Assembly (NCBI RefSeq): GCF_014196745.1
Contig: NZ_JACIEH010000003.1
Location: 186,001-250,000, forward strand
Source of the DNA: Sphingomonas kyeonggiensis
GTDB lineage: Bacteria > Pseudomonadota > Alphaproteobacteria > Sphingomonadales > Sphingomonadaceae
Length of the DNA stretch: 64,000 bases
Direction of reading: 5' to 3'
The notes under the pieces are model-generated. The model made no database searches. It saw only the letters and a program-made list of their open reading frames with translations, and had not been told where the DNA came from. The position numbers were made by a program, and so were the translations under genes. Of this stretch, positions 1 to 7,638 are shown piece by piece. How positions within the stretch are numbered: the stretch's first letter is position 1; each line of letters starts with the position of its first letter.

Positions 1-638
1 CGGAAGGGCGGCTTCATGTGCTGGCCGGGCGGAATGTCCATCTCGGTCAGCCAGTCGTCGGGCAGGTAGCAGCGGCCCATCCGGTCGTCCGCCTCGATAT
101 CGCGAGCGATATTGGCGAGCTGGAAGGCGATGCCGAGGTCGCAGGCCCGGTCGAGCGTCGCCTCGTCCTCGGGCGACACCCCCATGATCACTGCCATCAT
201 GCAGCCGACGCTGCCGGCGACGTGATAGCAATAGCGGTAGAGATCCCCCTCGTGGCGCGGGCCCCATTCGGCCGCGTCGAGCGCGAAGCCCTCGACCAGG
301 TCCCAGACATAGCGGTGGGGCAGACCGGTTTCCGCCGCGACGATGCGCAGTGCGTCGAAGGCGGGATCGCCGACCCATTGGCCGTCGAGCGCGGCCTGGG
401 TCAATTCGCGGATACGCGCCAGCCCGGCCTGCTTGTCGACCTCCATCGCGCCGTGCCCATGATCCTGGCCGTCGGCCAGATCGTCACAGGCGCGGCACCA
501 GGCATAGAGCAGCCAGGCACGCTCGCGCGTCTGGCGATCGAACAGGCTGCTGGCGGCCCCGAAGCTGCGGGAGCCGCGCGCGATCGCTTCCCGCGCGGTC
601 GCGACGATCGCGGCGCGCGAGGGAAGCCATTCGCTCAC
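1..638 (-). CDS. crtB: Phytoene synthase, 3' end cut by window edge
   Basis: Condenses two geranylgeranyl diphosphates to phytoene, the first committed step of carotenoid synthesis. The first 212 residues are visible and the rest lies beyond base 1. The first aspartate-rich site reads CDDLAD (residues 51-56). The second region, residues 167-195, holds the family pattern IAFQLANIARDI followed by a DDRMGRCYLP-like stretch, so both Mg-diphosphate binding sites are present. The start is GTG at 638, whose GTGA overlaps the stop of the upstream LOG-family gene, which implies translational coupling. It is the last visible gene of the crtY-crtI-LOG-crtB operon. Family assignment is secure from the motifs; only the C-terminus is unseen. 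Confidence 0.93.
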   Translation of the reverse strand, partial: MSEWLPSRAAIVATAREAIARGSRSFGAASSLFDRQTRERAWLLYAWCRACDDLADGQDHGHGAMEVDKQAGLARIRELTQAALDGQWVGDPAFDALRIVAAETGLPHRYVWDLVEGFALDAAEWGPRHEGDLYRYCYHVAGSVGCMMAVIMGVSPEDEATLDRACDLGIAFQLANIARDIEADDRMGRCYLPDDWLTEMDIPPGQHMKPPF

Positions 639-1216
639 AGATCGCCGCGCCGCATATGCACGATCGTCTCGACGGGCTTGGCCGCGATCATCTTGTCGAG
701 CAGCCCTTCCAGCGTGGTATCGACGATCAGCATGTTCTGGTGCTGCGGACGGACGAAGCCGACCCGGCCCATATGCTCCCAGAAATCGACGAGCTTGTCG
801 TAATAGCCGGCGATGTTGAGCAGGCCGACCGGATCGGTGTGGTAGCCGAGCTGTGCCCAGCTCAGCGCTTCCCACAGCTCGTCCATCGTACCGGTGCCGC
901 CAGGCAGGTTGATGAAGCCATCGGCGATGTCGGTGAAGCGCGCCTTGCGCTCGTGCATCGTGCCGACGACGTGGAGCTCGGTGAGCCCGCGATGCGCGAC
1001 CTCGGCGTTGACGAGCAGCTCGGGGATCACGCCGATCACTTCGCCGCCGGCCTCGAGCGCCGAATCCGCCACCGCGCCCATCAGCCCGAGCTTGCCGCCG
1101 CCATAGACGACGCCGATGCCGCGCTCGGCCAGGGTGCGGCCGACATGGCGCGCGGCCTCGATATAGACGGGATCGGCCGGGCTGGCCGAACCGCAATAGA
1201 CTGCGACGCGCTTCAT
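635..1216 (-). CDS. LOG-family Rossmann protein (TIGR00730)
   Basis: A 193-residue protein of the LOG / lysine decarboxylase-like family. Characterised members are cytokinin riboside 5'-monophosphate phosphoribohydrolases or general nucleotide 5'-monophosphate nucleosidases. It has the N-terminal VYCGSASPADP strand-loop, the GGGKLGLMGAVAD phosphate-binding region and the diagnostic PGGTGTMDELWE motif with a preceding ERKA segment, and normal length for the family. It lies between crtI (67-base gap upstream) and crtB (4-base GTGA overlap downstream), so it should be co-expressed with carotenoid genes. Whether it has any role in pigment metabolism cannot be told from sequence; nucleotide salvage or housecleaning is the safer guess. 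Confidence 0.88.
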   Translation of the reverse strand: MKRVAVYCGSASPADPVYIEAARHVGRTLAERGIGVVYGGGKLGLMGAVADSALEAGGEVIGVIPELLVNAEVAHRGLTELHVVGTMHERKARFTDIADGFINLPGGTGTMDELWEALSWAQLGYHTDPVGLLNIAGYYDKLVDFWEHMGRVGFVRPQHQNMLIVDTTLEGLLDKMIAAKPVETIVHMRRGDL

Positions 1217-1283
1217 ATCTCGATCTTCCCGATGTGCATGGTCCGGCCCGCCTTCGGCCAGAACGCGCCGGGGGGCAAGTCGC

Positions 1284-2762
1284 TCACTTGCCCTCGCCCA
1301 GCATCAGCGCCGCCGTCGCCTTGGCGCTGCCGACCACGCCGGGGATGCCCGCGCCCGGGTGGGTACCGGCGCCGACGAAGAACAGATTGTGGATCGCATC
1401 GTCGCGATTGTGGGTGCGGAACCAGGCGCTCTGGGCGAGGATCGGCTCGAGGCTGAAGGCGGAGCCGAGATGCGCGGCGAGATCGTCGCGGAAATCGGGC
1501 GGCGCATAGCTGAACTTCGTCACGATCCGGTCCTTGAGATCGGGGATCAGCCGGCGCTGGATCTCGGCGAGAATGCGCTCCTCCAGCACCGGGCCGATCT
1601 CGCTCCAGTCGGCCGGGAACTTGCCGAGATGGGGCACGGGCGCGAGCGCATAGAAGGTCGAATGGCCCTCGGGCGCCATCGCCGGATCGCTGGCGCTCGG
1701 ATGGTGGAGGTAGAGCGAGAAATCCTCGGCCAGCACGCCGTGATCGAAGATGTCGGCGAGCAGCCCCTGGTAGCGCGGACCGAACAGGATCGAATGGTGG
1801 GCGATGTCCGGGAAGGTGCCGCGCACCCCGAAATGGACGACGAACAGCGAGGGCGAGAAGCGCTTGCGCTGGAGGCTCTGCGCGGCGCGCTGGCTGGAGC
1901 GCGAGCCCTTGAGCAGGTCGCGATAGCTGTGGACCACGTCCGAATTGCAGGCGACGGCATCGACCTGCAGCTCATGGCCGCCCATCGTCCGGACACCGGT
2001 GACCAGGTCGCCCAGCGTATCGATGCTGGCGACCGGATCGCCCAGGCGCAGCGTGCCGCCGAGCCGCTCGAAGTGGCGGACCATCGCGGCGATCAGCCTG
2101 TTCGTCCCGCCCTCGGCCCACCACACGCCGCCCTGGCGCTCGAGCTGGTGGATCAGCGCATAGATCGCGCTCGCGGTCATCGGGTTTCCGCCGACCAGCA
2201 GGGTATGGAAGGAAAAGGCCTGGCGCAGCTTCTCGTTGCGGATGAAGCTGGAGACCTTCGAATGGACCGAGCGCCAGGCGCCATATTTGGCGAGCGCGGG
2301 CGCGGCGCGGACCATCGACATGAAGTCCTGGAACGCGACGGTGCCGAGCTTCACATAGCCTTCCTCGTACACGCCGGCGGCATATTCGAGGAAGCGGCCA
2401 TAGCCGGCGACGTCCTGCGGCTCGAGCCGGGCGATCTCGGCGGCGAGCGCGTGGTCGTCGTTCGAATAGTCGAAGCGCGTGCCGTCGGGCCAGGACAGGC
2501 GATAGAAAGGCGAGATCGGCTTGAGCCGCACATCCTCCGACATGCGGTGGCCGGAGAGCTGCCACAGCTCCTCCAGCGCCTCGGGCGCGGTGATCACGGT
2601 GGGACCGGCATCGAAGGTGAAGCCGTCACGCTCCCAGAAATAGGCACGGCCGCCGGGCTTGTCGCGCGCCTCCAGCACCACCGTGTCGACGCCCGCCGAC
2701 TGCAGCCGGATCGCAAGCGCCAACCCGCCGATCCCGGCACCCACCACTGCCGCACGCTTCAC
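1284..2762 (-). CDS. crtI: Phytoene desaturase (CrtI family)
   Basis: FAD-dependent desaturase converting phytoene to lycopene, acting at the membrane. The protein has 492 residues, normal for bacterial CrtI. The N-terminal dinucleotide-binding loop reads VVGAGIGGLALAIRL (from residue 6). The C-terminus carries the bacterial phytoene dehydrogenase signature, with FFVGAGTHPGAGIPGVVGSA close to the end. The start is taken as GTG at 2762 because its GTGA overlaps the crtY stop and the protein then begins right before the FAD loop; the open frame continues upstream to 3503 only because it is antisense-free GC-rich sequence within crtY. It is the second gene of the crt operon. Confidence 0.95.
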   Translation of the reverse strand: MKRAAVVGAGIGGLALAIRLQSAGVDTVVLEARDKPGGRAYFWERDGFTFDAGPTVITAPEALEELWQLSGHRMSEDVRLKPISPFYRLSWPDGTRFDYSNDDHALAAEIARLEPQDVAGYGRFLEYAAGVYEEGYVKLGTVAFQDFMSMVRAAPALAKYGAWRSVHSKVSSFIRNEKLRQAFSFHTLLVGGNPMTASAIYALIHQLERQGGVWWAEGGTNRLIAAMVRHFERLGGTLRLGDPVASIDTLGDLVTGVRTMGGHELQVDAVACNSDVVHSYRDLLKGSRSSQRAAQSLQRKRFSPSLFVVHFGVRGTFPDIAHHSILFGPRYQGLLADIFDHGVLAEDFSLYLHHPSASDPAMAPEGHSTFYALAPVPHLGKFPADWSEIGPVLEERILAEIQRRLIPDLKDRIVTKFSYAPPDFRDDLAAHLGSAFSLEPILAQSAWFRTHNRDDAIHNLFFVGAGTHPGAGIPGVVGSAKATAALMLGEGK

Positions 2763-3922
2763 TTGAACGACCCCCAGATTGCCGACACTGCCTTGCCCAC
2801 CGGAACCGGCGGCTTGCCCGAAACGATCCGCAGCCGATCGAACAGCGTCGAATGCCCGGCATAGAAGCGCCCGATGAGCCCCGGATCGAGCTGATAGAAA
2901 CGCTGGAGGACGCGGTAGCGCTCCTCGGGTTCGGCGGCCTTGAACAACATGGCGGCGAGCATGCGGTAGAAAGTGCGGCGGCGCCATGTCGATCTGGCGA
3001 AATCGTGGAGCAGCCGGTGCAGCGCCGCGCCGCCGAGATCGCTGGCGGCGGCGACGAGGGTGGCGGTGCGCACCGCATCGGGCAGGCTGTAGCTGGTCAG
3101 CGGGTGGAACAGGCCGGCGCGCAGGCCCGCCTTGGCGACCTTGTTGCCTCCCGCCTGCCAATAGTCCGCGAAGCTGCCGCCCATCACCACGGGAAGCACG
3201 CCGGCTTCCTCGCGGACGACATGATCGACTTGCCAGCCGCGTACCTGGGCGTACCCCCCGATACGGTTTCCGAGCGTCTCCGCATCGAGATCGGGGGTAT
3301 CGCTGTAATAGGTGTCCTCGACGAACGCGCAGGTGGGGCCGAAGGGCAAGGCATAGACGAAGCGATAGCCGTCCAGCTGCTCGACCGTCGCGTCCATGAT
3401 CATCGGCCGGGCGAGATCGTGCGGCGCGGCGAGCTGGAGCTCGCGCCCGTAGAATTTCTGCCAGCCGCATTTCAGCGCCGACAGATCCGCGGGGCCGCGG
3501 CAATCGATCACACCCCGCGCCTCGATCCGGTCGCCATCGGCGAGGACCACGGCGGTGGGGCTGGCCGCAAGCGCCTTACGGCGGGTCATCACCGCCGGCT
3601 CGGGCAGCTCGGCGCGGACGACCTGGTCGAGCCGGCGCGATTCGATCGAATAATAGCCCGTGTCCAATGTGCGCGAGACCGCCGGAAAGGCGACGTCATG
3701 GCCACGCCAGCCATGGCTGACGAGCGGCGCGGTGAGCCAGCGGTCGGCGGGCGCGACATCGGAGGCGAAGAAGGACCAGAGATGGTTGCCGCCGATCCGG
3801 CTGCCCCCCTCGACGATGCGGACGTCGCAGTCCGGCCGTTTCCGGCGCAGCGCGAGCGCGATCAGCCCGCCGGCAAGGCCCCCGCCGACAATCGCCACGT
3901 CGCAGTTGATCGTTGCGGGCAT
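2759..3922 (-). CDS. crtY: Lycopene beta-cyclase (CrtY type)
   Basis: Cyclises lycopene ends to give beta-carotene. The 387-residue length matches proteobacterial CrtY. It starts with an FAD/NAD-binding loop (VAIVGGGLAGG, residues 9-19), followed by the family motif GGNHLWSFF (44-52). The acidic catalytic region FVEDTYYSD lies near the middle. It is the first gene of the crt operon and ends in a GTGA overlap with crtI. Upstream, a strong terminator belonging to the glutathione transferase gene isolates the operon, so the crt promoter probably lies between about 3925 and 3965. The downstream hydroxylase genes needed for zeaxanthin or nostoxanthin are not in the window. Confidence 0.95.
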   Translation of the reverse strand: MPATINCDVAIVGGGLAGGLIALALRRKRPDCDVRIVEGGSRIGGNHLWSFFASDVAPADRWLTAPLVSHGWRGHDVAFPAVSRTLDTGYYSIESRRLDQVVRAELPEPAVMTRRKALAASPTAVVLADGDRIEARGVIDCRGPADLSALKCGWQKFYGRELQLAAPHDLARPMIMDATVEQLDGYRFVYALPFGPTCAFVEDTYYSDTPDLDAETLGNRIGGYAQVRGWQVDHVVREEAGVLPVVMGGSFADYWQAGGNKVAKAGLRAGLFHPLTSYSLPDAVRTATLVAAASDLGGAALHRLLHDFARSTWRRRTFYRMLAAMLFKAAEPEERYRVLQRFYQLDPGLIGRFYAGHSTLFDRLRIVSGKPPVPVGKAVSAIWGSFK

Positions 3923-3959
3923 GGCACAGGCCTAGCCGAGCGATTCGCCCGATTCCAAC

Positions 3960-4005
3960 AAAAATGCCCCTTCCGCACGCCATCGAGGACGGGGTGGAAG
4001 GGGCA
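3960..4005 (-). terminator. Rho-independent terminator of the gst gene
   Basis: Perfect 10-base arms TGCCCCTTCC (3965-3974) and GGAAGGGGCA (3996-4005) are separated by 21 bases. On the minus strand the hairpin is followed directly by TTTTTGTT (3964 downwards). This lies just after the glutathione transferase stop codon and before crtY, so it should end gst transcription and keep it out of the carotenoid operon. Confidence 0.8.
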
Positions 4006-4055
4006 GGTGTGGCGGGAGAGACCGTGATGCGGCCTCGCCCGGAGTTCGAGAGGGA

Positions 4056-4670
4056 TCAGGCGGCCTTGAGCAAGGGCCATTCGGCGGCCATCGCCCGCGC
4101 CACCGCGGGGCGGGCGCGCACCCGCTCGCGATAGGCGGCGAGCACCGGCCAGTCGGCGAGCGGCACCTTCGAGAACTCGCTCCAGTTGAGCACCGCGACC
4201 AGATAGGCGTCCGCCACGGTGAACCGGTCGTCGAGATAGTCACGGCCCTCGAGATGCCGCGACAGCACGGCGAAGGGCCTGGCATGGCGGGCACGTGCGG
4301 CGACCTGCTCGCCTTCCGAATAGCCCTTGCCGAGGATCGGCATGTACACCGCCTTGTGCAGCTCGGTGCTGATGAAGTTCAGCCAGGCGAGCATCCGGTA
4401 ATGCGCGTCCGAGAAGCCGGTGAAGCTGAGTGCGCCTTCCGGCGCCAGCTCGGCGATATAGGTGAGCACCGCCGGCCCCTCGGTCAGCACGAAGCCGGTG
4501 CCGGTCTCGATCGCCGGGACATAACCCATCGGCGAGATCTCGGTGAAATCGCGCCCATCGGGCAGGCGCAGATCCTTGGGCACCTGGACGAACTCGGCGT
4601 CGAGCCCGGCCTCCTCGAGCGCGATTCGCGCCGCCAGCGAGCAGGCAAAGGGGGTGAAATAGAGCTTCAT
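4056..4670 (-). CDS. Beta-class glutathione S-transferase
   Basis: Predicted cytosolic glutathione transferase of 204 residues, detoxifying electrophiles or peroxides. The N-terminal thioredoxin-like domain begins MKLYFTPFACSLAARIALEE. Cys10 is the position used by bacterial beta-class enzymes. SPMGYVPAI supplies the cis-proline loop, and TEGPAV corresponds to the glutathione gamma-glutamyl binding site near residue 65. The rest is the helical C-terminal domain. The start at 4670 gives the canonical N-terminus; an in-frame extension to 4829 runs through the divergent promoter and is rejected. It is transcribed away from a TetR gene across a 61-base gap holding a palindrome, so control by that repressor is likely. 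The natural substrate is unknown. Confidence 0.9.
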   Translation of the reverse strand: MKLYFTPFACSLAARIALEEAGLDAEFVQVPKDLRLPDGRDFTEISPMGYVPAIETGTGFVLTEGPAVLTYIAELAPEGALSFTGFSDAHYRMLAWLNFISTELHKAVYMPILGKGYSEGEQVAARARHARPFAVLSRHLEGRDYLDDRFTVADAYLVAVLNWSEFSKVPLADWPVLAAYRERVRARPAVARAMAAEWPLLKAA

Positions 4671-4684
4671 GGCGAGTCTCCCTT

Positions 4685-4714
4685 GTATTTTTGTACGATC
4701 CCGCACAAAAATAC
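4685..4714. promoter_or_regulatory. Probable TetR operator between gst and tetR
   Basis: Perfect inverted repeat with 10-base arms, GTATTTTTGT (4685-4694) and ACAAAAATAC (4705-4714), around a 10-base spacer. It is AT-rich in a GC-rich region and lies midway between two divergent starts (4670 and 4732). A third half-site, ACAAAAATA, lies at 4744-4752 inside the first codons of tetR. The arm centres are about 20 bases apart, two helical turns, as expected for a dimeric repressor. Assignment to the adjacent TetR protein is inferred from position. Confidence 0.7.
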
Positions 4715-4731
4715 TCGGGTCAAGGAATTTA

Positions 4732-5331
4732 ATGCGAAACGATACAAAAATAGCGCCACGCGGACGCGGCCGTCCGCGCAAATTCGACGAGGAGGCGGCG
4801 TTGCGCGCAGCGTCCCAGCGCTTCCGCACGCTCGGCTATGCCAATACCTCGCTCGACGAGCTGGCCGCCGCAACAGGGGTGAATCGGCCGAGCCTCTATG
4901 CTGCGTTCGGGGACAAGAAGGCGTTGTACCTTGCCGGGCTCGCGCGGACCCATGCAGTGGTCGATTCGACCTTTGTAGCGCTCCATGGGGTGAACTACCC
5001 GCGCGAGAAGATGCTCAAGGCACTGTTTCTCGGCGCGATCGAAGGGTTTCTGACCGGCGAATATGGCCCGTCGGGCTGCATCGCCGTGAACACCGCGGCG
5101 GCCGAGGCGGTGATGGATGCCGACATCCGCGAGGCGCTGGCCGGATTCGTCGCGCTGCAGGACGGCTGGATCGAGAAACTGATGGTCCAGGCCGGCAGCG
5201 CCGATCCGCGCGGCGATGCGCAGATCGCCTCGTCGGTGATCCATTCGCTGAGTACCCGTGCCCGCGCCGGCACGCCGCGCGCCGAACTTATCGCAATCGC
5301 AAAGAAGGCGACGGCACTGCTATTGGCTTGA
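4732..5331 (+). CDS. TetR/AcrR-family transcriptional regulator
   Basis: A 199-residue one-domain repressor. The N-terminal helix-turn-helix covers about residues 18-64, with the typical YANTSLDELAAATGVNRPSL recognition segment followed by YAAFGDKKALY. The C-terminal ligand-binding region (about 70-199) includes the GPSGCIAVNTAA stretch common in the TetR_C_16 / AefR-like subgroup. The ATG at 4732 is preferred over an upstream frame extension to 4669 because the latter overlaps the operator. It probably controls the divergent glutathione transferase and itself through the palindrome at 4685-4714 and the half-site at 4744. The inducer is unknown but is likely an electrophile or aromatic compound. 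Confidence 0.88.
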   Translation: MRNDTKIAPRGRGRPRKFDEEAALRAASQRFRTLGYANTSLDELAAATGVNRPSLYAAFGDKKALYLAGLARTHAVVDSTFVALHGVNYPREKMLKALFLGAIEGFLTGEYGPSGCIAVNTAAAEAVMDADIREALAGFVALQDGWIEKLMVQAGSADPRGDAQIASSVIHSLSTRARAGTPRAELIAIAKKATALLLA

Positions 5332-5496
5332 TCGCAGAACCAGCAATCGCACCGCCGTGAAAATCAATCGGCTTTATTATCAATTCATAATAGTGCGACT
5401 TGCAGTGACCGTCCATTTCGGCGGCGATGCCGTTTGACTTCTGGTTCTGCGGGCGCAGTCTTCTTGCCTCGAAACCCAAAGGGGGGAGGAACGCAC
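5332..5496. other. Intergenic stretch before lipoprotein gene
   Basis: A 165-base gap with an AT-rich patch around 5370-5395 (TTATTATCAATTCATAATAG) that is a plausible promoter core for the downstream lipoprotein gene. A strong purine ribosome binding site, GGGGGGAGGA, lies at 5481-5490. I see no RNA gene or repeat here. Confidence 0.4.
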
Positions 5497-5991
5497 ATGC
5501 ACCGCATGACCTGGCCTGGCCTGGCGCTTGCCGCGGCACTTGCCGCCGGCTGCACCGCATCGGAAGGCAACAAGGCCGCACCCGCTGCCACTACCAACGA
5601 GACAGTCAACGAAAGCGCCAACCTGTCGGCCGCGACGGAGGTTGCCGCAGCCGCCGTGAACGACTGCGCCAAGGTCAAGACCAAGGACTGGAAGGCCTGG
5701 GTCAATGTGATGCCGGGGCCGGGATCGAGCCCGACGCTGCATGTCACTGGGCATGCGATCACCCCCACCGGCGGATGGAAGGTGGTGCTCAACACGGGGC
5801 CGCTCGACAAGGCCCTGCCTCCGACCCAGCATTTCGCCCTGGTGGCGACGGCGCCGGGCCAAGTAACGCAAGTCGTGACAGAGTGGGACCTGCAAGTCGA
5901 AATCCAGGACGCCCAGCCAAAATACAAGGCGGTCGTGATCTCCTGCGGCAGCACCGGAATCGCGACGATCCCGGTCGAGATCGTTTCCTGA
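5497..5991 (+). CDS. Predicted lipoprotein of unknown function
   Basis: A 164-residue exported protein. The start at 5497 follows a very good ribosome binding site and gives a lipoprotein signal peptide, MHRMTWPGLALAAALAAGC, with lipobox LAAGC and lipidated Cys19. A low-complexity Ala/Asn/Thr linker (about 20-55) is followed by a compact domain with two cysteines (NDCAKVKTKDWKAW and VISCGST) that could form a disulphide. The middle of the domain (ITPTGGWKVVLNTGPLDKAL, near residue 90) looks like a beta-sandwich fragment, but no named family is recognised. Its stop codon is only one base from the stop of the convergent DUF2007 gene. An alternative frame start at 5434 lacks a signal peptide and is rejected. 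Confidence 0.75.
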   Translation: MHRMTWPGLALAAALAAGCTASEGNKAAPAATTNETVNESANLSAATEVAAAAVNDCAKVKTKDWKAWVNVMPGPGSSPTLHVTGHAITPTGGWKVVLNTGPLDKALPPTQHFALVATAPGQVTQVVTEWDLQVEIQDAQPKYKAVVISCGSTGIATIPVEIVS

Positions 5992-5992
5992 G

Positions 5993-6193
5993 CTAGGCGG
6001 CGTCGAGGATCTCGCGCGCCCGCGCCAGATCCTCGTCGTCCACCATCACGCGGACCGGGATCAGCAGGTACGAGCCGTCGGCGATGCTGGTGCCGGCATC
6101 GAAGACGAAGCTGGGAATCTCCTCATCCTCCAGCCGGCCCCGGACGATAAAGGCTTCCTGCCGATCGAAGCGGCCGAGTTCGACCAGGGCCAT
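5993..6193 (-). CDS. DUF2007-family putative signal-transducing protein
   Basis: A 66-residue protein with the DUF2007 pattern: MALVELGRFDRQEAFIVRG, then LEDEEIPSFVFDAG, then a VRVMVDDEDLARAREIL helix at the C-terminus. Members are small ferredoxin-like-fold proteins, annotated as putative signal-transducing from weak similarity to PII-type domains; the role is unproved. The start ATG at 6193 shares its A with the TGA stop of the upstream DUF5996 gene (TGATG), so it should be translated by reinitiation. It is the last gene of a five-gene minus-strand run beginning with the CHCC zinc-finger gene. Confidence 0.8.
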   Translation of the reverse strand: MALVELGRFDRQEAFIVRGRLEDEEIPSFVFDAGTSIADGSYLLIPVRVMVDDEDLARAREILDAA

Positions 6194-7125
6194 CAGACAA
6201 TCCTCGGTTTGCGGGGCTTGCCCGGCATACATTCCAGATGGGCGCGATCCCAATTGCCGAGATCGGCGGCGGCGTCATAGCTCGCCTGGAGGAAACCGAA
6301 CAGGGTCGCGCGAGGATCGGCGGCGGTGCGGACGGCATCATAGTCGAGCAGCCATTCGCCGAGTCCGGTATCGAAATAGGCCGGGGCCGGCACCTTGGCA
6401 TCGGCATAGCCCTGCGGCGCGGGATAGCCATAGGCGTAGAAGGCGGGCCTGGGGAACGCGTCGCTGCCGGGCCAGAAGCCGGCACTGGCTTCCTCATGGC
6501 TATAGGCTTCGCAGGTCACCGCATCGGGCAGGCCGGGAAAGCCGCCCGGATGCTTGGGTGCGGAACGGCCCGAGAAACGCGTGACCGCGAGATCGAAGCT
6601 GCCCCAGAAGAAATGGACCGGACTCGCCTTGCCGAGGAAACCGGTGCGGAACTGCTGGAAGACCCGGTCGACCCAGAGCAGGGCGCGGTGGAAATCGCGC
6701 ACCGCATCGGCATCCCAAGGGCGTTCCGCCACGTCTTCCACGAAGGGAATCGCATCGGGGATCTCGCTGGGCGTGCCGTTGATCGCCACCGGCGTACCGA
6801 GCGCAGCCAGCGCCGCGATCAGCGCCGCATGGAAATCGGCGATGCTGCCCGGGCCGAGCGGCAGCACGGCCTCGCCCCCGCTGTCGGTGGACAGACGCAG
6901 CTCGCTCGCCTGCAGATCGAGATCGAGCTGCAACGTGGCGTCGGTGCAGGGGATCGGGCCGGTGGTGAGCCCCCAGGCAGCGGGATAGAGCACCACGTGC
7001 CAGCTATGGTTGAGCCAGGGGGTCTGGGCGAGGCGGACCTTGCCGATGATCTGGGTGACCAGATGGAGGTGCTGAGCGGTCTCGCGCCAGCTTGTCCAAT
7101 CGAGTTGAGGCAACGGCTGGGTCAT
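6193..7125 (-). CDS. DUF5996 family protein
   Basis: A 310-residue soluble protein of uncharacterised family DUF5996. The N-terminus, PQLDWTSWRETAQHLHLVTQ, and the segments TPWLNHSWHVVLYPAAWGL, RPWDADAVRDFHRALLWVD and VHFFWGSFDLAVTRFSGR are typical of the family. The stretch EAYSHEEASAGFWPG is also conserved. There is no signal peptide or membrane segment. Conserved His, Trp and Asp residues suggest an enzyme or ligand binder, but no reaction is established. It sits 9 bases after the CPBP protease gene and overlaps the DUF2007 start by TGATG, which makes a common transcript very likely. Confidence 0.82.
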   Translation of the reverse strand: MTQPLPQLDWTSWRETAQHLHLVTQIIGKVRLAQTPWLNHSWHVVLYPAAWGLTTGPIPCTDATLQLDLDLQASELRLSTDSGGEAVLPLGPGSIADFHAALIAALAALGTPVAINGTPSEIPDAIPFVEDVAERPWDADAVRDFHRALLWVDRVFQQFRTGFLGKASPVHFFWGSFDLAVTRFSGRSAPKHPGGFPGLPDAVTCEAYSHEEASAGFWPGSDAFPRPAFYAYGYPAPQGYADAKVPAPAYFDTGLGEWLLDYDAVRTAADPRATLFGFLQASYDAAADLGNWDRAHLECMPGKPRKPRIV

Positions 7126-7134
7126 GCCCGAATC

Positions 7135-7638
7135 CTATCCGATCGGCCCGGCGAACAACAGCTTCCACGCGGCCACCACCGACCAATGGATGAGAACGCA
7201 CGGCCAGATGCTCCCGCTCGCCCGGTAGATGCGAACAAGCAAGGCTCCGAGCACCGCGACGATGGCGAGGAAGCGCGGATCGAGGAAGATCGCCGACCAG
7301 GGCGGGCCGAAGGTCAGCGCCTGGAAGGGATGCCAGAGGAAGAAAACGCCGACCGCCAGTGCAGCTTGCCATGGCGGGAAAGGCCGTTCGGGCGGCGGGA
7401 CGATCAAGGCACGGAACAGCAGTTCCTCACCCAGGGCGGGCACCAGCATCAGGCCGAAGAAGAAGCCGAGCCAGCTCGTACCGAACGGCATCGGGTCGAA
7501 CCGGGCAAGCCCGGTTGCGAAGGCGAGCAGTCCGATGAGCGGCAGGCCCCAGAGCAGCTCGCGCGCGATCCGCTTCCAGCCAGAGGTATCGGGCCAGGTG
7601 GCGAGCGCCGCTTGAAGGCGACGCCCGGCCCGGATCAC
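7135..7638 (-). CDS. CPBP (CAAX/Abi) intramembrane metalloprotease
   Basis: A 167-residue polytopic inner-membrane protein of the CPBP family of glutamic/metal-dependent intramembrane endopeptidases, related to Rce1. The three signature motifs are present: EELLFR (residues 71-76), FFLWH (99-103) and a third in LIHWSVV near the C-terminus. Hydrophobic segments surround them. The start is taken as GTG at 7638, overlapping the tldD stop by GTGA; the open frame to 7725 lies inside tldD and encodes arginine-rich junk. The substrate is unknown. Its coupling to tldD, a soluble protease factor, is an interesting functional hint but no more. Confidence 0.85.
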   Translation of the reverse strand: MIRAGRRLQAALATWPDTSGWKRIARELLWGLPLIGLLAFATGLARFDPMPFGTSWLGFFFGLMLVPALGEELLFRALIVPPPERPFPPWQAALAVGVFFLWHPFQALTFGPPWSAIFLDPRFLAIVAVLGALLVRIYRASGSIWPCVLIHWSVVAAWKLLFAGPIG

